This document shows positions 54,776 through 62,651 of a stretch of DNA of 64,000 nucleotides, piece after piece. Each line of letters begins with the position of its first letter. The first letter of the stretch is position 1. This stretch comes from Nocardioides marmotae (GTDB lineage Bacteria > Actinomycetota > Actinomycetes > Propionibacteriales > Nocardioidaceae). The notes beneath the pieces are model-generated. The model was given only the letters and a program-made list of their open reading frames with translations, was not told the DNA's origin and ran no database searches. The DNA lies in assembly GCF_013177455.1 (NCBI RefSeq), contig NZ_CP053660.1, forward strand, positions 1,674,001-1,738,000, written 5' to 3'. The position numbers were made by a program, and so were the translations under genes.

Positions 54776-55893
54776 CCCACCTCGGCGAGGACCAGGCTGC
54801 CCGCGAGCGAGGCGAGGAGCAGCAGCGGGCCGTTGGCGCTGAAGACCTGCCAGCCGGTCACCGCCATCACCGCGTGCAGCACGAGCAGGTGGAAGGCGAA
54901 CAGGCTGTACGACACCACCCCGAGGCGCCGGGCGAGCGGGTGGCCGAACGCGCGCCCGAAGCCGCTGCGCTCGTCGGCGACCAGCGCCGGGAGGACCAGC
55001 AGCACGCCGATCGCGGTGTAGAGCAGGTTCTTGGTCAGCGACTCCGCGGTCGTCGGCGCGACGAGGACGGTCGGGCCGGCGAGCGGCGTGGCGGCCACGA
55101 GCAGCAGCGCACCCGCGAGGGTCCAGCAGGCCCCGGCCTGGCGGCCCGGGGCGAGCAGCCGGCGGGCGGTCGCGCTGCCGCGGGTGGCGAGCACGTGGAC
55201 GAGCGCGAGCCCGATGCCGGCGGCGAACCAGCTGAGGTAGCCGGGCAGCCACTGGCCGGGGGCGCCCCCGGTCCAGGTGTCGGCCCAGTCCGCGCCGTGC
55301 AGGTGCCACCACGCGGTCACCGCGGTCATCGCGACCAGGACGGTGACGACGCGGGCCGTGGAGAGCCCGCGACCGCGTCGGCCGGTGGCCGCGAGCATGA
55401 GCAGCGGCAGCAGCAGGTAGAAGCAGACCTCGACGGCCAGGCTCCACATGTGGGTCAGCCCGGCCGGCGGCAGCGGGTCGACGAAGGTGTTGCCCAGCAG
55501 CAGCGTGGTCGCCCACGTGGGTGCGCCGAGGTCGGCGTTGTCGTCGAGCAGCGCCAGCGCGAGCAGCGCCGCGACGACGTACACCGGGGTGATCCGCAGG
55601 AACCGCCGCCACAGGTAGCTGCGCGTCGAGGGCGGCGGCAGGGTCTGGGCCGCGCGGGCGAGGTAGGGGCGGGAGAGCAGGAACCCCGAGAGCACGAAGA
55701 AGATCGCGACGCCCACGTCGAGGCGGGACAGCAGGGTGCCGGCGTACCCGTGGCGGCCGTAGTCCCCGGACCAGAAGGCGACGTGGGTGACCAGCACCGC
55801 CAGGGCCCCCACGGCGCGGAGCGCGTCGAGGGCGGGGAAGTGGGGAGGGTCGCTCACGTCGAGCTCGACGGGTGCCGCCGCGACGGTCGTCAT
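54667..55893 (-). CDS. Acyltransferase 3 family membrane protein (Rv0228-like)
   Basis: This 408-residue protein has about 10 hydrophobic segments and the acyltransferase-3 (OafA/NodX) signature: FPALDALRAVGALAVLVTHVAFW near residue 18 with the catalytic His, and DVGVAIFFVLSGFLLSRPYL. SYLWRRFLRITPVYVVAAL follows. It likely O-acylates an envelope saccharide. GGAGGAGGAC precedes the ATG at 55893. The ATG overlaps the stop of the upstream membrane protein by four bases. Its 3' end is antisense to aftD for 109 bases. Confidence 0.9.
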   Translation of the reverse strand: MTTVAAAPVELDVSDPPHFPALDALRAVGALAVLVTHVAFWSGDYGRHGYAGTLLSRLDVGVAIFFVLSGFLLSRPYLARAAQTLPPPSTRSYLWRRFLRITPVYVVAALLALALLDDNADLGAPTWATTLLLGNTFVDPLPPAGLTHMWSLAVEVCFYLLLPLLMLAATGRRGRGLSTARVVTVLVAMTAVTAWWHLHGADWADTWTGGAPGQWLPGYLSWFAAGIGLALVHVLATRGSATARRLLAPGRQAGACWTLAGALLLVAATPLAGPTVLVAPTTAESLTKNLLYTAIGVLLVLPALVADERSGFGRAFGHPLARRLGVVSYSLFAFHLLVLHAVMAVTGWQVFSANGPLLLLASLAGSLVLAEVGYRVLEVPAMRLKRLVPPRRAEPIVATTATSGTTER

Positions 55894-57719
55894 GCGTCCT
55901 CCTCCGGCTCGGGCTGGCCCACCACGAGCGTGTCCACGCACAGCGTGACACCCGGGTCGAGGCCCTCGAGCCTGATCGTGTCGAAGCGCTCCTCGGGCAG
56001 CACCTTGACGAACACGGTGCCGAGGCCGCGCACCACGTCCGCGATCGTGGTGCCGCCGCCGGCCTCCACCCGCAGCCCGCTGTCGGCGGAGGCGAGGTAG
56101 TCGATCTGGAGCCACCAGCCGACCGGGATGGCCGGTCCCTCCAGCGGGATCGTCCGGCCCTCCTCGCGGACCCGCCAGCCGCAGCCGGGCACCGGGCCGG
56201 GCTCGGCGGCGAGGGTGTCCTCGACCTGCGCGGGCACCACGGTGCCGTCCTCCTCCAGCACGTGCAGCCGCTCGGTGCTGTCGGGGAAGCGCGCGGCCGG
56301 GCTGAGCATCGGCAGCAGCACCTCGAGGGAGTTGTACGGCGGGCCGAACGCGCCGCTGACGTCGGAGGCCAGGCCCTGGTCGGCCAGGTCCACCGACGCG
56401 ACGCCCTCGAGCTGCTCGACGGCCGCGCCGAGCATCGTCTTGCCGGGGTGCTGGTCGTGCCAGACCTTGGCGTAGGCCCACGAGCTGGCCAGGCCGGAGA
56501 ACGCGACGAGCGCGGTCGCCGCGGCGACCACCCGCGGGCCGGGCACCCGGGTCAGCAGCGGCTCGGGCCGCGTCCGGGTGGAGTCCGGCGCGTCGAGGAG
56601 CTCCATCGTGGCCAGGCCCAGGCACAGCACGACCGCGCAGGCGGCGTCGGTGAGGTAGCGGTACTCGGTGCCGCTGACCGAGCCGACCACCTGCGCGCGC
56701 GTGGTCAGCAGCAGCACGAAGTCGGCGCCGACGTACGCCGCGAGCAGCAGCCAGACGCGCAGCGTGCGCTCGCGGCGCAGCACGGTCCCCACGACGACCA
56801 GCGCGATGACGATCCAGGTCAGGTGCACCGCCCACTCCGGGGGCGTGGCCCGGGCGACCGGCGCGATGTCGGTGGTCCAGTGCCAGGGCCCGCCGAGGAC
56901 GCCGGTGCCGAAGGAGTCGCCGATCATCCGGTGGGCCAGCTCGCCGGCGCCGACCGGGCGCTCGTCGGAGCTGATCTGGGGGACCTCGAGCAGGTAGTAG
57001 ACGAGGAAGGCGGCGCCCCCGAGGACGCCGGCGAGGACAGCCGGCCAGTAGGTCCGGGCGACCTCGACGACCCGGCGCACCGGCCCGCCCCGGGCGAAGA
57101 ACGCCAGCGCCAGGAACGCCAGGACCGGGAAGACCAGCAGCGTCTTGACGTAGCAGCACAGCCCGAGGGCCAGGATCGCGAGGGTGATGCCGAGCCAGAG
57201 CAGCCGGCGCGAGCGCAGGTAGCGCACCCAGGCGGCGACCGCGGCGAAGAACACCGCCTGGACCGGCAGCTGGTTCAGCGCCGCCGCCCACCACATCAGC
57301 GCCGGCATGGTGACGGCGGTGCTCAGGTAGAGCGCCAGCGGGACCAGGATCAGCGGGCGGCGCCCGAAGAGGGTGACCAGCATCCACACGCAGGCCGCGC
57401 TCGCGAGGGCCTGGACGGCCAGGCTGGTCGCAGCCAGGAGCGGCCAGGACAGCGACTCGGTCGTCGAGGCGAGCCACGCCAGGAACCGGCCCCACGGCAT
57501 GAACTGCGCGGCGTACGGCTCGACGACCTGGCCTGCGGACAGGCCGTCCGCGGCCCGGGCCTCGTCGACGAGCTGGTAGTCGTCGCCGTAGAAGAACCCG
57601 CCCGCGACCGCCCAGGCCCGGAACCCGAGCTGGGCCAGGACCATGGCCACGGCCGCGGCGAGCACGACGTGCGGGCCGGTGGGTGCCGGGCGGTCGGACG
57701 CTCGGGCCGCTCGTCTCAT
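55890..57719 (-). CDS. Large GT-C-like membrane protein of the envelope cluster
   Basis: This 609-residue polytopic protein has about 11 hydrophobic segments and a soluble C-terminal domain of about 170 residues. The first external loop contains GGFFYGDDYQLVDEARA, an acidic cluster of the kind used by GT-C glycosyltransferases, and MPWGRFLAWLAST follows. The C-terminal part ends GVTLCVDTLVVGQPEPEEDA. The exact family is not recognised. The ATG at 57719 is used; a GTG at about 57731 is possible. It is coupled to the acyltransferase and divergent from the DUF3068 gene. Confidence 0.82.
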   Translation of the reverse strand: MRRAARASDRPAPTGPHVVLAAAVAMVLAQLGFRAWAVAGGFFYGDDYQLVDEARAADGLSAGQVVEPYAAQFMPWGRFLAWLASTTESLSWPLLAATSLAVQALASAACVWMLVTLFGRRPLILVPLALYLSTAVTMPALMWWAAALNQLPVQAVFFAAVAAWVRYLRSRRLLWLGITLAILALGLCCYVKTLLVFPVLAFLALAFFARGGPVRRVVEVARTYWPAVLAGVLGGAAFLVYYLLEVPQISSDERPVGAGELAHRMIGDSFGTGVLGGPWHWTTDIAPVARATPPEWAVHLTWIVIALVVVGTVLRRERTLRVWLLLAAYVGADFVLLLTTRAQVVGSVSGTEYRYLTDAACAVVLCLGLATMELLDAPDSTRTRPEPLLTRVPGPRVVAAATALVAFSGLASSWAYAKVWHDQHPGKTMLGAAVEQLEGVASVDLADQGLASDVSGAFGPPYNSLEVLLPMLSPAARFPDSTERLHVLEEDGTVVPAQVEDTLAAEPGPVPGCGWRVREEGRTIPLEGPAIPVGWWLQIDYLASADSGLRVEAGGGTTIADVVRGLGTVFVKVLPEERFDTIRLEGLDPGVTLCVDTLVVGQPEPEEDA

Positions 57720-57857
57720 CGCTGCGCGCACCCGGCGAAGTCTGCCCGGCTCCGGCGCCGGGGGACGAAGTACGGACTCCTTTGTCCGAAATGATGCACG
57801 TTCGGTGTGATGCAGGTTACGTTCGCCGCGTTGTGACTTTCCTGGGGAGGGAATGCG

Positions 57858-58757
57858 ATGCGAAAGATTGCCGGGCGAGTCCTGATCGCCATCGGAGGGT
57901 TTCTCGTGGTGGCGGGGCTGCTGACGTCCGTGTGGGCCCCGGGGGTGGTGAAGAAGACGCCGGTCGACGTCGACCAGACGACGCGGCTGGACGGCGAGGC
58001 CACCAAGCTGGGGGAGACCTTCGCGGTGAACGTCACCAGCATCACCAAGGCCGACAGCGAGGCGTCGACCGACGACACCACGATCTGGGTGAACACCTCC
58101 TGCGTGGTGGCCAACACCGACGGCAACGCGCCGGACTGCGTCGACGGTGAGGACGAGCGGCTGGTCTCCGCGACCGTCGGCACCTTCGCCACCGACCGGG
58201 TGACCGCGCTGGGCCGCGACCACGAGAACCTCCCGGAGGGCTCCACGCCCTACGAGGGCATCGTGAACAAGTTCCCCTTCGACACCGAGAAGACCGACTA
58301 CCCCTACTGGGACGGCACCCTCGGTCGCACCGTCGACATGGAGTTCCTCGAGGAGACCGAGATGGAGGGCCTGACCGTCTACCACTTCGCCGCCAGCGTC
58401 GAGGACGAGGCGATCGAGGTCGCCGAGGGCACCCCCGGCACCTACAGCCAGGCCGTCGACATCTACGTCGAGCCGATCACCGGCGCCGTGGTCAACCAGG
58501 AGCAGTCCCAGCAGCGCTACCTCGAGGACGGCACGGAGGTCCTCGACCTGAACGTCGCCTTCACCGACGACCAGCTCGCCACCAGCCTGAGCGAGGCCAA
58601 GGACAATGCCGCGAACCTCACGCTGATCACCGAGACCGTCCCGCGGATCGGGTTCATCGGCGGCGCCATCGCCCTCGCCCTCGGCGCCGTCCTGCTCCTC
58701 ATGGGCCGGCGGTCCCAGGCGGCCCACAGCGCCCACGCCGCCGCCGCGCCCGCCTGA
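57858..58757 (+). CDS. DUF3068 (PorA-like) membrane-anchored protein
   Basis: This 299-residue protein has an N-terminal membrane anchor (GRVLIAIGGFLVVAGLLTSVWAP) and an extracytoplasmic domain of about 230 residues. The domain contains TTIWVNTSCVVANTDGNAPDCV, with a likely disulfide, and FPFDTEKTDYPYWDGT. A second helix lies near 265-287 (RIGFIGGAIALALGAVLLLMG). The arrangement matches the DUF3068 family, to which mycobacterial Rv0227c belongs. The ATG at 57858 is preceded by GGGGAGGGA. It is the last member of the envelope block and ends before a strong hairpin. Confidence 0.9.
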   Translation: MRKIAGRVLIAIGGFLVVAGLLTSVWAPGVVKKTPVDVDQTTRLDGEATKLGETFAVNVTSITKADSEASTDDTTIWVNTSCVVANTDGNAPDCVDGEDERLVSATVGTFATDRVTALGRDHENLPEGSTPYEGIVNKFPFDTEKTDYPYWDGTLGRTVDMEFLEETEMEGLTVYHFAASVEDEAIEVAEGTPGTYSQAVDIYVEPITGAVVNQEQSQQRYLEDGTEVLDLNVAFTDDQLATSLSEAKDNAANLTLITETVPRIGFIGGAIALALGAVLLLMGRRSQAAHSAHAAAAPA

Positions 58758-58840
58758 TCCTCCGGCAGGCACCTGCTCCGTCCCGCTCGTTTCTGCGGGG
58801 CGCGGGGGATGCGACCCGGGATGTGACGCGCTGTCCAGAT

Positions 58841-58872
58841 GACTACCGCGCCGACCCGACGGCGCGGTAGTC
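58841..58872. terminator. Hairpin between convergent DUF3068 and methyltransferase genes
   Basis: A perfect 13-bp stem (58841-58853 with 58860-58872) has loop ACCCGA. It lies between two convergent genes and may serve both directions. Confidence 0.7.
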
Positions 58873-58932
58873 GTCGGACCGGCGCGGCAGGCGACGGACG
58901 GCGCGTTGCACGGACCCGGGGGAGGGCGGCGC

Positions 58933-59787
58933 TCAGGCGCGGGTGGCGCCGAAGATCGCGGTGCCGGGGGTGAGCCGGCCGCGGACCTCGGACCAGCCGC
59001 CCCAGACGCGGTCGTGGCCGGCCGGCCACTCCGGCTCGAGCAGGTCGGTGATGACGAACCCGGCGCCGGCCAGCACCGCGACCCAGTCGCCCAGGGTGCG
59101 GTGGTGCTCGACGTAGGAGACCTCGCCGGAGGCGTCGTCGACCTCGACGTACGGCGTGCGGTCCCAGTAGGACTGGCTGGCCACCAGCCCCTCCTCGCCC
59201 GGGTCGTCGGCGAACATCCACCGGGTCGGGTGGGTGATGGAGAAGGCGTAGCGCCCGCCGGGCCGCAGCACGCGGGCGGTCTCCGCGACCGCCACCTCCA
59301 GGTCGCTGATGAACTGCAGCGCGCCGAAGGAGGAGAAGACCACGTCGAACGACGCGTCGCGGAACGGCAGCGCGGTGGCCGTGGCCCGTACCGAGGGCAC
59401 GACCACGCCGGTGGCCTCGTCGATGCGGCGGGAGTGCTGGAGCTGGCGCAGCGAGAGGTCCAGGCCGATCGCCCGGCCGCCCCGGGCGCGGACCCAGCGC
59501 GAGCACTGCCCGGCGCCGGAGCCGACCTCGAGCACGTCGCGGCCCTCGACCTCCCCGAGGATCCCGGCCTCGGCCTCGGTGAAGCCCTCCGGGCCCCACA
59601 CGAAGCCGACGTCGCCGAGGAACTCGCCGTGGGTGGCCTGGTACTCATCGGCGTAGCGGTCCCAGTCCGGCCCGTTCGCCTGCCGCGACTCGGCCTCGCT
59701 GACCGCCCGGCGCTCGACGCGGACCGGGGGCAGCGGCGGGTGGTGGCGGGAGTCGGGGGCGTCGGGCGAGCCGCCGGAGGTGCTCAT
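58933..59787 (-). CDS. Class I SAM-dependent methyltransferase
   Basis: This 284-residue methyltransferase has motif I VLEVGSGAGQCSRWVRARGG, then GLDLSLRQLQHSRR, FDVVFSSFGALQFISD and VLRPGGRYAFSITHPTRW. The family is broad and the substrate unknown. The first 40 residues are Pro/Arg-rich. The ATG at 59787 overlaps by four bases the stop of the upstream decapeptide-repeat gene, so the two are translated together. Confidence 0.9.
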   Translation of the reverse strand: MSTSGGSPDAPDSRHHPPLPPVRVERRAVSEAESRQANGPDWDRYADEYQATHGEFLGDVGFVWGPEGFTEAEAGILGEVEGRDVLEVGSGAGQCSRWVRARGGRAIGLDLSLRQLQHSRRIDEATGVVVPSVRATATALPFRDASFDVVFSSFGALQFISDLEVAVAETARVLRPGGRYAFSITHPTRWMFADDPGEEGLVASQSYWDRTPYVEVDDASGEVSYVEHHRTLGDWVAVLAGAGFVITDLLEPEWPAGHDRVWGGWSEVRGRLTPGTAIFGATRA

Positions 59788-60533
59788 GCCGGGCCCGCCC
59801 CGAGTGCGCGGCGCCGGCTGAGCGGCAGCCGGCCGGCGAGGTCGCCGATCGGCCCGACCGCGCGGCCGAGGGCGTCCGCGGAGTCGGCCAGCGAGGGGAT
59901 GAGGAGGGCCAGCTCCTGGAGCCGGGGCTGGATCGTCTCGAGGGTCTCGCCGAGCGCGACCAGCTGGTCGAGCGTGCCGCCCTCGGCGACGAGCTTCTCG
60001 ACGAAGCCGTCCTCGGTCAGCACGCGGTCGGCGAGCCCGCCGGGCGCCAGCACGCGGTCGAGCACGCCGCCTTCCGCGGTCAGCCGGTCCAGCGCCCCGC
60101 CGGCGGCGACCAGCCGGTCGAGCACGCCCTCGTGCGCGGCGAGCCGGTCCAGCGGCCCGCCGTCGGCGAGCAGCCGCTCGAGCGCGCCGCCGTCGGCCAG
60201 GAGCCGGACCAGCGGGCCGTCCTCGGCGAGCAGCCGGTCGAGCACGCCGTCGCGCTGGAGCAGCCGGCCCAGCGGACGGTCGGCGGCGACCAGGTCGGCG
60301 AGCGCCCCGGCCAGCCGCATCGGGCCGTCCTCGTCGGCCAGCAGGCGGGTCAGCTGCTCGGCGTACCCCTGCTCGCCGATCACGCGCAGCAGCAGGTCGG
60401 CGTAGCCCCCGGGCCGGCGCAACGGGCCGTCGGGGGAGGCGAGGTGGCCGAGCTGGAGGGTGGTCTGCGTGGCCGCCGCGGCCAGGCGGACCGGGAGGGT
60501 CGCGGCGCCGAGGAGTGCGGGCAGGAGGGGCAT
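59784..60533 (-). CDS. Decapeptide-repeat protein, unknown function
   Basis: This 249-residue protein contains eleven consecutive 10-residue repeats in perfect register from residue 88 to 197. The consensus is L-D-R-L-L-A-x-G-G-x (for example LDRLLAEDGP and LERLLADGGP). The N-terminal part (1-85) is Leu/Ala-rich and carries two more degenerate units. The tail has LIPSLADSADALGRAVGPIG and a basic end. There is no signal peptide or clear membrane segment. I do not recognise an experimentally characterised family. It is coupled to the methyltransferase downstream and is divergent from rpsA. The ATG at 60533 is the first that fits. Confidence 0.75.
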   Translation of the reverse strand: MPLLPALLGAATLPVRLAAAATQTTLQLGHLASPDGPLRRPGGYADLLLRVIGEQGYAEQLTRLLADEDGPMRLAGALADLVAADRPLGRLLQRDGVLDRLLAEDGPLVRLLADGGALERLLADGGPLDRLAAHEGVLDRLVAAGGALDRLTAEGGVLDRVLAPGGLADRVLTEDGFVEKLVAEGGTLDQLVALGETLETIQPRLQELALLIPSLADSADALGRAVGPIGDLAGRLPLSRRRALGAGPA

Positions 60534-60601
60534 GTGGTGAAACCTAGCGGGGCGCGCCGGCGGGGAGATGGGACACGGGCGGACCCCGGTGCGGGCCGGA
60601 G

Positions 60602-60631
60602 TTGGCTCCGTCACGCGCGGCGGCGTACGCT
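60602..60631 (+). promoter_or_regulatory. Promoter of rpsA
   Basis: TTGGCT (60602-60607) and TACGCT (60626-60631) have an 18-bp spacer. The leader of about 160 bases contains a CCTGCC/GGCAGG hairpin and an AAGGAT sequence before the ATG. Confidence 0.5.
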
Positions 60632-60796
60632 GGCTGTTGCGCCAGAGGTCTGCCTGCGTCCCGGACGGAGCGGACCCTCGCTCGCTATCAGCCCTCCTGC
60701 CGCTCCGCGGCTCTCGGGCAGGACACCACCGGTAGTGAAAAGGACCTCCTTGCGCGCGCCCGTACGACTTCTGCCCACCCAAGGATCTGTCTCTAC

Positions 60797-62281
60797 ATGA
60801 CGAGCACCATCTCTACTCTTCCGGACTACGACGCGCCCCAGGTGGCGATCAACGACATCGGGTCCGAAGAGGACTTCCTCGCCGCGATCGACGCGACCAT
60901 CAAGTACTTCAACGACGGCGACATCGTCGACGGCACCATCGTCAAGGTGGACCGTGACGAGGTCCTGCTCGACATCGGCTACAAGACCGAGGGCGTCATC
61001 CCCTCGCGCGAGCTGTCGATCAAGCACGACGTCGACCCCTCTGAGGTCGTCGCGGTCGGCGACAAGGTCGAGGCCCTCGTCCTCCAGAAGGAGGACAAGG
61101 AAGGTCGTCTGATCCTGTCCAAGAAGCGCGCCCAGTACGAGCGCGCCTGGGGCACGATCGAGCAGGTCAAGGAGGAGGACGGCGTCGTCGAGGGCACCGT
61201 CATCGAGGTCGTCAAGGGCGGCCTGATCCTCGACATCGGTCTGCGCGGCTTCCTGCCGGCCTCGCTCGTGGAGATGCGTCGCGTCCGCGACCTGCAGCCC
61301 TACGTCGGCCAGACCCTCGAGGCCAAGATCATCGAGCTCGACAAGAACCGCAACAACGTGGTCCTGTCGCGCCGTGCCTGGCTCGAGCAGACCCAGTCCG
61401 AGGTTCGCCACGGCTTCCTGACCCAGCTCCAGAAGGGTCAGATCCGCAAGGGTGTCGTCTCCTCGATCGTCAACTTCGGTGCGTTCGTGGACCTCGGCGG
61501 CGTCGACGGCCTCGTCCACGTCTCCGAGCTGTCCTGGAAGCACATCGACCACCCGTCCGAGGTCGTCGCCGTCGGCGACGAGGTCACCGTCGAGGTCCTC
61601 GACGTGGACATGGACCGCGAGCGTGTCTCCCTGTCGCTGAAGGCGACCCAGGAGGACCCGTGGCAGCACTTCGCCCGCACCCACCAGATCGGCCAGATCG
61701 TGCCGGGCAAGGTCACCAAGCTGGTGCCCTTCGGTTCGTTCGTCCGCGTCGAGGAGGGCATCGAGGGCCTGGTGCACATCTCCGAGCTGGCCGAGCGCCA
61801 CGTGGAGATCCCCGAGCAGGTCGTCCAGGTCAACGACGACGTCATGGTCAAGATCATCGACATCGACCTCGAGCGTCGCCGGATCTCGCTGTCGCTCAAG
61901 CAGGCCAACGAGACCGCTGCCGCCTCCGACGTGGAGGAGTTCGACCCCACGCTCTACGGCATGGCCGCCACGTACGACGAGCAGGGCAACTACGTCTACC
62001 CCGACGGCTTCGACCCCGAGACGGGCGAGTGGCTCGAGGGCTACGAGGAGCAGCGCGCGATCTGGGAGGACCAGTACGCCAAGGCCCACGCCCGCTGGGA
62101 GGCCCACGTCAAGCAGCAGCAGGAGGCCGCCAAGGCCGAGGTCGAGGCCGGCGAGGCCACCTCGTACTCCAGCGGTGGCACGGACGAGTCCGAGGTCGCC
62201 GAGGGTGGCACCGGCGGCGGCTCGCTCGCCTCTGACGAGGCGCTGCAGGCGCTCCGCGAGAAGCTCACCGGCGGCCAGTGA
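60797..62281 (+). CDS. rpsA: 30S ribosomal protein S1
   Basis: S1 binds mRNA at the 30S subunit to aid initiation. The 494-residue protein has four S1 OB-fold domains: VDGTIVKVDRDEVLLDIGYKTEG near 44, EGTVIEVVKGGLILDIGLRG, KGVVSSIVNFGAFVDLGGVDG, and PGKVTKLVPFGSFVRVEEGIEG. The six-domain form of proteobacteria is absent, as expected in Actinobacteria. A Ser/Gly/Glu-rich tail of about 80 residues follows. AAGGAT is 10 nt before the ATG. Codon choice is more optimised than in neighbours, consistent with high expression. Confidence 0.97.
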   Translation: MTSTISTLPDYDAPQVAINDIGSEEDFLAAIDATIKYFNDGDIVDGTIVKVDRDEVLLDIGYKTEGVIPSRELSIKHDVDPSEVVAVGDKVEALVLQKEDKEGRLILSKKRAQYERAWGTIEQVKEEDGVVEGTVIEVVKGGLILDIGLRGFLPASLVEMRRVRDLQPYVGQTLEAKIIELDKNRNNVVLSRRAWLEQTQSEVRHGFLTQLQKGQIRKGVVSSIVNFGAFVDLGGVDGLVHVSELSWKHIDHPSEVVAVGDEVTVEVLDVDMDRERVSLSLKATQEDPWQHFARTHQIGQIVPGKVTKLVPFGSFVRVEEGIEGLVHISELAERHVEIPEQVVQVNDDVMVKIIDIDLERRRISLSLKQANETAAASDVEEFDPTLYGMAATYDEQGNYVYPDGFDPETGEWLEGYEEQRAIWEDQYAKAHARWEAHVKQQQEAAKAEVEAGEATSYSSGGTDESEVAEGGTGGGSLASDEALQALREKLTGGQ

Positions 62282-62325
62282 TCACTCGTTGATCCCTCTG
62301 GTCCGCGGGTAGTTCCGCAACCGTT

Positions 62326-62361
62326 CGAAGGCCCGGTCACCGCGAGGTGGCCGGGCCTTCG
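62326..62361 (+). terminator. Terminator of rpsA
   Basis: A 16-bp stem (62326-62341 with 62346-62361), with one G-T type mismatch and loop GCGA, lies 45 bases after the rpsA stop. It is followed by GCATTCC. Confidence 0.8.
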
Positions 62362-62381
62362 GCATTCCCGCCGCACATGAT

Positions 62382-62426
62382 TCGGCGGCGGGTGGGTCGG
62401 CGGCGGGTGGTTCAGCGGCGGGTGGG
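62382..62426. repeat. 15-bp tandem repeat, three copies, overlapping a stop codon
   Basis: TCGGCGGCGGGTGGG and close variants occupy 62382, 62397 and 62412 in exact register. The third copy contains the stop codon and final codons of the minus-strand 48-aa gene. Confidence 0.85.
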
Positions 62427-62558
62427 GGAGTGGAACCGCGGGTCCTCGACGTGGGAGGCGGGCGGACGGGACGGCCCGGAGCCGTCGTGACGGGTGCGGC
62501 GGACGGTCTCGACGGCGAGCGCGGTCGCGACCAGCAGGAGCAGGATCAGTCCGGTCAT
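62412..62558 (-). CDS. Small membrane protein, 48 residues
   Basis: The protein has one hydrophobic segment (LILLLLVATALAVETVRR) followed by a Pro/His/Arg-rich tail containing PPASHVEDPRF. The family is not named. Support is the clear membrane segment plus a CAGAGT -10 ending 7 nt before the ATG at 62558. It is convergent with rpsA and divergent from the GlxA-type regulator. Confidence 0.6.
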   Translation of the reverse strand: MTGLILLLLVATALAVETVRRTRHDGSGPSRPPASHVEDPRFHSPTRR

Positions 62559-62565
62559 GGCAGAA

Positions 62566-62571
62566 ACTCTG
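62566..62571 (-). promoter_or_regulatory. -10 element of the 48-aa gene (leaderless start)
   Basis: CAGAGT on the minus strand ends 7 nt before the ATG at 62558. Confidence 0.4.
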
Positions 62572-62587
62572 CTCTCGTCGCGATCCC

Positions 62588-62631
62588 GCCACGAGTGGCA
62601 GGGATGACATGGCCCGTTGATTTCCTGCCAC
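62588..62631. promoter_or_regulatory. Candidate operator in the divergent GlxA-type promoter region
   Basis: GTGGCAGG (62595-62602) and CCTGCCAC (62624-62631) form a perfect inverted repeat with a 21-bp spacer. A third GCCAC half-site is at 62588-62592. The sites lie between the two divergent starts and cover the region just upstream of the regulator's -10. Confidence 0.5.
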
Positions 62632-62639
62632 ATCGCGCG

Positions 62640-62645
62640 CAGACT
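62640..62645 (+). promoter_or_regulatory. -10 element of the GlxA-type regulator (leaderless start)
   Basis: CAGACT ends 6 nt before the GTG at 62652. The inverted repeat just upstream would overlap the -35 region. Confidence 0.45.
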
Positions 62646-62651
62646 CGTCGG

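Noticed and set aside
50384..55951. Very long minus-strand open frame (about 1855 codons) opposite aftD
   Set aside because: It is a shadow frame caused by GC-rich third positions of aftD: the translation is Arg/Gly/Asp/Val low-complexity without domains, while aftD on the plus strand has clear membrane and carbohydrate-binding features.
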